In this document: piece after piece, positions 1 through 6,814 of the stretch
Numbering within the stretch: position 1 is the stretch's first letter
Layout of the letters: the number at the start of each line of letters is the position of its first letter
Assembly: GCA_945861845.1 (NCBI GenBank)
Contig: CAMAWS010000178.1
Span: 1 to 6,814 of the forward strand
Direction of reading: 5' to 3'
Length of the DNA stretch: 6,814 bases
Source: Candidatus Sulfopaludibacter sp. SbA3
GTDB taxonomy: Bacteria > Acidobacteriota > Terriglobia > 20CM-2-55-15
The notes under the pieces: model-generated
What the model was told of the DNA's origin: nothing
The model's input: the letters and a program-made list of their open reading frames with translations, nothing else
Databases searched by the model: none
Made by a program: the position numbers and the translations under genes

Positions 1-16
1 AAAAAACCAAGATGCC

Positions 17-50
17 CTTCGTGTTGCTTGGCGAACTTGGCGTCTTGGCG
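17..50. repeat. Tandem CTTSGYG heptamers
   Basis: Four related heptamers lie in a row: CTTCGTG at 17-23, then CTTGGCG at 27-33, 36-42 and 44-50. The spacers shrink from 3 to 2 to 1 base. The cluster is bracketed by A6 (1-6) and T6 (61-66), and CCAAGA at 7-12 is the inverse of TCTTGG at 43-48. The sequence shows this directly. I recall similar CTTGGCG/CTTCGTG strings as dispersed intergenic repeats in acidobacterial and other environmental genomes, but could not check. It could also be part of the 3' end of whatever gene lies upstream of the window. Confidence 0.55.
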
Positions 51-119
51 GTTCAACTGCTTTTTTCAGGATCAACGACGACAACCCCCCGGCTGATCCA
101 AAGACGGCGCGCTTTGCGA

Positions 120-128
120 TGCTATACT
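120..128 (+). promoter_or_regulatory. Extended -10 promoter of hldC
   Basis: TGC followed directly by TATACT (123-128) is an extended -10 element with five of six bases matching TATAAT. The only -35 candidate is the poor AAGACG at 101-106 (16-base spacer), as expected when an extended -10 carries the promoter. Transcription would start near 135, leaving a leader of only about 14 bases before the hldC ATG. Prediction by eye. Confidence 0.45.
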
Positions 129-148
129 GAGCGTTCAAATCAGCGTTT

Positions 149-625
149 ATGATCGCCTCCCTTGAATTCATAGCTCGACACACTCGCGAACTGCAGGCTT
201 CAGGCAAGAAGGTCGTTTTCACCAACGGGTGCTTTGACATTCTTCACCCTGGACATATCGAACTGCTGAAGCAGGCGCGCGCCCATGGCGACGCACTTGT
301 CGTCGCCATCAACACGGACGCGTCTGTACGCCGGTTCAAAGGCGCCAGCCGCCCGATCATTCCCGAACAGGAACGTGCGGAGTTGCTGGCGGCACTCGAG
401 GTGGTGGACTTCGTCTGCACCTTCGACGAAGACACACCGCTTGAAGCCATCCTTAAAGTCCGGCCCGATGTTCTTGTGAAAGGCGCCGATTGGGGACTCG
501 ATGGAATCGTCGGCCGCGCCGAAGTTGAAGGTTGGGGCGGCGAGGTCATCGCGCTGCCTCTCGTCCAAGGCGCGTCCACTACCGGAATCGTCGAGCGAGT
601 CATGCAGAAATATGGCCAACACTGA
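149..625 (+). CDS. hldC: D-glycero-beta-D-manno-heptose 1-phosphate adenylyltransferase
   Basis: This cytoplasmic enzyme (also called RfaE2) transfers AMP from ATP to D-glycero-beta-D-manno-heptose 1-phosphate, giving ADP-heptose for the LPS inner core. The 158 residues cover one cytidylyltransferase-like Rossmann domain, the usual size of the stand-alone form. [12 protein letters not shown] at residues 25-36 carries the nucleotide-binding HxGH (33-36). [11 protein letters not shown] (55-65), RPI and PEQER (68-76), KGADW (111-115) and the late STT (143-145) are all family signatures. In E. coli this domain is fused to the heptose kinase as HldE; here no kinase domain is present, so a separate hldA/rfaE1 is expected elsewhere. 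An in-frame TGA at 128-130 makes ATG 149 the first possible ATG start. No Shine-Dalgarno sequence precedes it, and the predicted leader is very short. Neighbours are not LPS genes. Function is well supported by motifs; the exact sugar is assigned by family. Confidence 0.93.
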   Translation: MIASLEFIARHTRELQASGKKVVFTNGCFDILHPGHIELLKQARAHGDALVVAINTDASVRRFKGASRPIIPEQERAELLAALEVVDFVCTFDEDTPLEAILKVRPDVLVKGADWGLDGIVGRAEVEGWGGEVIALPLVQGASTTGIVERVMQKYGQH

Positions 626-668
626 AATAGCGCTCACAACAGTTTTGGTTGAAACATTTGCTCATCTA

Positions 669-682
669 CCGGGCCCGCCCGG
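669..682 (+). terminator. GC-rich hairpin downstream of hldC
   Basis: CCGGG (669-673), loop CCCG, then CCCGG (678-682) form a five-base-pair all-GC stem 44 bases after the hldC stop. There is no T-run after it, so it is not a classical intrinsic terminator. It may slow polymerase or protect the 3' end, or be chance in a GC-rich stretch. Confidence 0.25.
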
Positions 683-730
683 GCGATTCGGTCTGCCGCA
701 AGATATTTCTTATTCCGGAGACTTTATTTC

Positions 731-759
731 GTTTCGCAGAGCCGGGCCGCGAGCGAAAC
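731..759 (+). promoter_or_regulatory. Possible leader hairpin before the secreted-protein gene
   Basis: GTTTCGC (731-737) and GCGAAAC (753-759) are a perfect seven-base inverted repeat around a 15-base GC-rich loop, about 85 bases before the ATG at 843. It may be a leader structure or a protein-binding site. I could not match the 626-842 interval to any riboswitch I know, and no convincing promoter stands out in it. Confidence 0.2.
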
Positions 760-831
760 ATTCGAGACCCTTGTATTCAGCATCTTGGGATTGGTACGAA
801 GACTGCATAACTAACACTCCTCATTTTCAAT

Positions 832-838
832 AAGGTGG
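832..838 (+). promoter_or_regulatory. Ribosome binding site AAGGTGG
   Basis: AAGGTGG ends four bases before the ATG at 843 and is a good Shine-Dalgarno match. Together with the signal peptide that begins at this ATG, it fixes the start of the secreted-protein gene. It is the clearest ribosome site in the window. Confidence 0.7.
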
Positions 839-842
839 AATC

Positions 843-2828
843 ATGAGAATAGTATTGTCATTAAGCTTCATGTTGTTTTTTGGCTGCAATAATTTTGCAT
901 GGGCATTCTCGGCGGGACCGCCGGCCAGCAGGAATGGCCTGGACGGACAATACTGCACGGCATGTCATCGCACGAATGCGCTGAACAGCGGCAAGGGCAA
1001 TGTGCGGATCGAGGGCATACCCCTGGCATGGTTTCCCGGAGAAACGTACAACGTGCGAGTCATGATCACGCATGAGGGCTCCAGCCGTTGGGGCTTTCAG
1101 CTTTCCGCCACAGGGGAAAATGGGCAACAGGCTGGAGATTTCCTTCCGGGCGCTGATGGGCGGACAGCAACAGTGACTGCGCCTGTGAATGGCTCTCAGG
1201 TTCAATTCATTCGGCAGACCAGCGTGGGGACAGGGCCGGGAGGGACCAACAGCTATGAATTCCGGTACCGCGCTCCTGCAACTGCGGCGAACGGAACCAT
1301 CAGGCTCCACCTTGCAGGCAACGCTGCAAACGGCAATAACGCGAATACGGGCGATTTTATTTACGCGACGGAAGCTGCGGTTCCAGTCGCAATGATGACG
1401 AACAATCGGAGCTTTACGTTTGGTGAGCGGGGTGGCGCATCGGTAGGCACCGCAAACCGGAGCGCTGCTACCGTAGTTGGCCACGCCCGAATCCAGCCGG
1501 GCCCTGGCAGCCCGGCTCCGTCCGGGGTCGCAATACTGGGCTGGAGCGCGAACAACGTAACGATAAGTGAAGCATCCTTTACCGCAACCAGGCCCCTTCG
1601 CTCCGGCCGCATCTTCACCGACATCGGTGACGGCGTGAATACCAGCGTGGCGATCGTCAATCCGGGTTCCCAGGCTGCGATGCTCTCCTATTTCTTCACG
1701 GACGAAGGTGGAACGAACTTCGGCCATGGCGGCATCGCCCTGGCGCCCAATACACAGGTAACTGGGCTTCTGGACCAAGCGCCTTTTTACAGGCAAACCT
1801 TGAAAGGGATGCCGGTTTCGCGAAGCCGTTCGTTCACGATCAATTCCACCGTGCCTGTCTCAATGTTGGCGATGCGAGGATCCACAGACGAGCGAGCGCA
1901 ATTTCTCATGGCGCCCCTGCCAGTCACCGATTTGTCGGCATCTTCCGGCGACCCCGTTTCGATACCGGTGTTTGTCGATGGCGGCGGATCGACAACCGAG
2001 GTTCTGCTCCTCAACCCGACCGATGCAACCCTCAACGGCAGCATTGAGTTTCTTTCGTCAGGAGGAAAGACCCTCACCGTAAGCCTGGCCGGAGCGGCCC
2101 GGAACCGGTTCAATTATTCGATCCCGCCCCGCAGTTCGCGCCGGCTTTCCACCGGGAACACGGTTGACACAACTGTTGCCGGATCGATACGAATCGTCCC
2201 GGTATCAGGAGCCACTGCGCCGGCAGCAGCCGCGTTGCTTTCAACGCGAGCCGGTGACGGAACCGTTTCGGAATCCATGGTAGAAGCTGTCGCGGCCGGG
2301 TCGGCGTTTCGAATCTATGTTGAAAATGCCGGCGACTTCGCCGCCGGCCGGCCGGGCGCGATTCAATCGGGATTCGCGATCGCCAATCCGGGCGCGGATG
2401 TTTCGACAGTCACGCTCGACCTGACGGCGTTGAATGGCGTCTCGTCGGGATTCACGGCCTCGCTGCTCATTCCCGCACGGGGCCAGACGGCCGTGTTCTT
2501 GAATGAGATTCCCAGGTTCGCTTCACTGCCTTTGTCGTTTCAGGGAGTGCTGAGAGTGTCGACCACTTCGGCCTCGGGCATCGCGGTAACGGGCATGCGG
2601 GGACATTACAGCGAAAGCTCCTATCCGAGCCTGATCGTGAGCGGAATGCCGGCTTTCAACGAAAACAGTGCGCTATCGTCGGAGGACCTTGTATTTCCCC
2701 AGGTCCTCGATTCAGGCGGATTCACCACACAGATCGTCGTGTTCAGCGGATTGGCAGGGCAGCGCGGTACGGGAAACCTGCGTTTCTACTCACCCAGCGG
2801 CCAGCCACTGACGTTGACCACGAGATAA
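843..2828 (+). CDS. Secreted choice-of-anchor V domain protein with one CxxCH motif
   Basis: A 661-residue exported protein. Residues 1-21 are a signal peptide (one Arg, hydrophobic stretch 3-13, AWA cleavage site at 19-21). FFGC at 12-15 resembles a lipobox but has Phe at -3, so lipidation is unlikely. The mature start, FSAGPP followed by CTACH at 38-42, is typical of the choice-of-anchor V family. The CxxCH could bind one c-type heme or serve another structural role. A Reeler-like beta domain runs to about residue 182, then a Ser/Thr/Pro/Gly-rich linker to about 255. The tail alternates two beta-rich modules: A1 256-364, B1 373-488, A2 489-615, B2 616-661. Each A module has an 'AIVNPG/AIANPG' core; each B module has a 'GG-T-T' opening. 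B2 stops after its first strands (QPLTLTTR); from memory many acidobacterial relatives end like this. There is no C-terminal membrane anchor or sorting signal. Function is unknown; surface or extracellular adhesion or redox roles are guesses. Confidence 0.8.
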   Translation: MRIVLSLSFMLFFGCNNFAWAFSAGPPASRNGLDGQYCTACHRTNALNSGKGNVRIEGIPLAWFPGETYNVRVMITHEGSSRWGFQLSATGENGQQAGDFLPGADGRTATVTAPVNGSQVQFIRQTSVGTGPGGTNSYEFRYRAPATAANGTIRLHLAGNAANGNNANTGDFIYATEAAVPVAMMTNNRSFTFGERGGASVGTANRSAATVVGHARIQPGPGSPAPSGVAILGWSANNVTISEASFTATRPLRSGRIFTDIGDGVNTSVAIVNPGSQAAMLSYFFTDEGGTNFGHGGIALAPNTQVTGLLDQAPFYRQTLKGMPVSRSRSFTINSTVPVSMLAMRGSTDERAQFLMAPLPVTDLSASSGDPVSIPVFVDGGGSTTEVLLLNPTDATLNGSIEFLSSGGKTLTVSLAGAARNRFNYSIPPRSSRRLSTGNTVDTTVAGSIRIVPVSGATAPAAAALLSTRAGDGTVSESMVEAVAAGSAFRIYVENAGDFAAGRPGAIQSGFAIANPGADVSTVTLDLTALNGVSSGFTASLLIPARGQTAVFLNEIPRFASLPLSFQGVLRVSTTSASGIAVTGMRGHYSESSYPSLIVSGMPAFNENSALSSEDLVFPQVLDSGGFTTQIVVFSGLAGQRGTGNLRFYSPSGQPLTLTTR

Positions 2829-2837
2829 CAGTACTCG

Positions 2838-2879
2838 GGCCGCGCTCTCGATTTTCCAGGTAAATCGGGAGTGCGGTCC
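2838..2879 (+). terminator. Long 3' hairpin after the secreted-protein gene
   Basis: Starting ten bases after the TAA at 2826-2828, bases 2840-2854 pair with 2862-2876 in 15 consecutive pairs, two of them G-U (2844/2872 and 2848/2868). Two more G-C pairs follow past a bulged T at 2877. The loop is TCCAGGT (2855-2861). No T-run follows, so it may act as a weak or factor-assisted terminator or as a 3' stabilising structure. The position and stem length make chance unlikely. Confidence 0.55.
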
Positions 2880-2957
2880 ATCACCGTCCCTGCCTGCCTG
2901 AACCGCTTGTCCGCTCTCATCTGAGATCTCCGCCGCAGGATACAGCCTTGACTCATG

Positions 2958-2992
2958 TTTGCTTATAAGCGAATATGCCGAATGATCATTCG
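2958..2992. promoter_or_regulatory. Paired palindromes, probable autoregulatory operator
   Basis: GCTTATAAGC (2961-2970) is a perfect 10-base palindrome, extendable to 16 bases (2958-2973) with one mismatched pair. CGAATGATCATTCG (2979-2992) is a perfect 14-base palindrome. Their centres are exactly 20 bases apart, close to two helical turns, so two dimers could sit on one DNA face. CGAAT occurs at 2970-2974 and 2979-2983 and inverted at 2988-2992. The site lies just before an HTH gene of a family known for repressing its own promoter; binding is inferred. Confidence 0.5.
2964..2969 (+). promoter_or_regulatory. -10 box of the HTH gene promoter
   Basis: TATAAG matches the -10 consensus at five of six positions and lies inside the first palindrome. 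A TG two bases further upstream may help; there is no good -35 at the matching distance. An alternative is TTGACT (2948-2953) as -35 with GAATAT (2971-2976) as -10, spaced 17 bases. Either way the start site falls near 2976-2983, between or within the palindromes, so repressor binding there would block transcription. Confidence 0.4.
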
Positions 2993-2995
2993 TCC

Positions 2996-3001
2996 GGAGA
3001 G
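2996..3001 (+). promoter_or_regulatory. Ribosome binding site that sets the HTH gene start
   Basis: GGAGAG ends four bases before ATG 3006. The frame also has an earlier ATG at 2955, but that one has no ribosome site, would make the palindromes coding, and would add 17 residues unlike the family. I therefore choose 3006. Confidence 0.6.
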
Positions 3002-3005
3002 AACC

Positions 3006-3368
3006 ATGACTCGCAACACAAAGACCACTCTATCTTCCAGTCACGAAGAGGCTGCAGTTGAGAGCTTTTGCAGGGACCCGGGGTTTGCCGCTCAATATCT
3101 GAATACCGTGCTTGAGGACGGCGATCAGGAGGAGATCATGGTCGCTTTGCGCCGAATCGCGGAGGCTTTCGGAGGCGTGCCAAAACTGGCGGAAAGCGCC
3201 AAGTTGAACGCGACAACGCTGTACCGCACGTTGTCGCGCAAAGGCAACCCCGAATTGCGGAGTATGGCCGCACTCCTCAAAGCAATGGGCATGCGGCTGG
3301 CAGTCCAACCGATCCGCATTCCGGCGCGTGAACACCGCTCTCGCCACACCTACAGCAAGAATCAATAG
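3006..3368 (+). CDS. HigA/HI1420-like addiction-module antidote protein, no toxin beside it
   Basis: A 120-residue DNA-binding protein. Residues 27-56 (FAAQYLNTVLEDGD, then an ALRRIAEAFGG segment) and the HTH at about 56-101 (PKLAE, LNATTLYRTLS, GNPEL, LLKAMGMRLAVQP) match the 'probable addiction module antidote protein' family, in which the partner toxin is a RelE/Gp49-like mRNA-cleaving protein usually encoded just upstream. Here the upstream 177 bases hold no such gene or remnant I can recognise, and mfd follows 29 bases downstream. The N-terminal 20 residues are Ser/Thr-rich and the last 15 are basic (HRSRHTYSK), both probably flexible. It probably represses its own promoter through the palindromes at 2958-2992, and may control mfd if the two are co-transcribed. 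It may be an antitoxin that lost its toxin, a domesticated regulator, or an antitoxin acting in trans. The HTH assignment is firm; the role is inferred. Confidence 0.8.
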   Translation: MTRNTKTTLSSSHEEAAVESFCRDPGFAAQYLNTVLEDGDQEEIMVALRRIAEAFGGVPKLAESAKLNATTLYRTLSRKGNPELRSMAALLKAMGMRLAVQPIRIPAREHRSRHTYSKNQ

Positions 3369-3397
3369 GGTTGGACAGGCACCCGGCGACTTAAAAA

Positions 3398-6814
<3,417 letters not shown>

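Noticed and set aside
12..66. Intrinsic terminator ending in the T6 tract at 61-66
   Set aside because: The only stems that reach near the T-run are short and separated by long loops (for example CCAAGA 7-12 with TCTTGG 43-48), and ten or more unpaired bases lie between stem and T-run.
651..762. Direct repeat GAAACATT at 651-658 and 755-762
   Set aside because: Two eight-base copies in AT-containing intergenic DNA about 100 bases apart are not enough to claim a site; the second overlaps the GCGAAAC hairpin arm.
501..833. 110-codon + strand open frame overlapping the end of hldC and the following intergenic stretch
   Set aside because: It begins deep inside hldC in another frame, has no ribosome site, and its translation resembles no known family. 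The part beyond 625 looks non-coding and structured.
861..1796. 311-codon open frame on the - strand, opposite the secreted-protein gene
   Set aside because: It lies wholly inside a well-supported + strand gene. Its translation is rich in Arg, Ala and Cys, shows no domain I recognise, and has no ribosome site or signal peptide. It is a codon-bias shadow.
2923..2930. Palindrome GAGATCTC as a third operator for the HTH gene
   Set aside because: Only eight bases long, not in helical register with the other two, and unlike them in sequence.
2880..2954. Remnant of a RelE/Gp49-type toxin upstream of the antidote gene
   Set aside because: The forward frames I read in this interval either meet a stop quickly or give Pro/Arg/Ser-rich peptides without the family's C-terminal GGDK-like signature.
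2955..3005. 17-residue N-terminal extension of the HTH protein from ATG 2955
   Set aside because: This ATG has no ribosome site, and the extension would make the promoter and palindromes coding. ATG 3006 has GGAGAG at good spacing.

Overview
The window looks like part of a chromosome from a moderately GC-rich, didermal (LPS-type) bacterium. I lean towards Acidobacteriota, Solibacter/Bryobacter-like. The reasons are a stand-alone heptose-phosphate nucleotidyltransferase not fused to its kinase, a secreted 'choice-of-anchor V' protein with beta-rich tail modules of a kind I associate with that group, and a CTTGGCG-type intergenic heptamer cluster. The taxonomy is inferred from family resemblance only; no search was possible.

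Layout, all genes on the + strand: (1) 1-148 is intergenic, with four CTTSGYG heptamers (17-50) and an extended -10 promoter (120-128). (2) 149-625 is hldC/rfaE2, the ADP-heptose pathway nucleotidyltransferase. (3) 626-842 is an intergenic leader with two small hairpins and a good Shine-Dalgarno site. (4) 843-2828 encodes a secreted 661-residue protein: signal peptide, one CxxCH motif, a choice-of-anchor V/Reeler-like domain, then alternating beta-rich modules. (5) 2829-3005 holds a long hairpin just after that stop codon and a promoter overlaid by two perfect palindromes. (6) 3006-3368 encodes a 120-residue HTH protein of the HigA/HI1420-like addiction-module antidote family, with no toxin gene beside it. 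(7) 3398-6814 is mfd, the transcription-repair coupling factor, complete at the N-terminus and cut by the window edge after 1139 codons.

The genes do not form one pathway. hldC feeds LPS inner-core heptose synthesis and seems to be its own transcription unit. The secreted protein is flanked by its own leader and a 3' hairpin, so it is probably monocistronic. The HTH gene and mfd are 29 bases apart, and mfd has no obvious promoter or ribosome site of its own, so the two probably share a transcript. The most interesting point is this arrangement: a toxin-less antidote-type repressor, behind a clear palindromic operator, placed directly ahead of a core DNA-repair gene. I see no CRISPR array, transposon, prophage, tRNA or rRNA, and nothing that amounts to a clearly new system.
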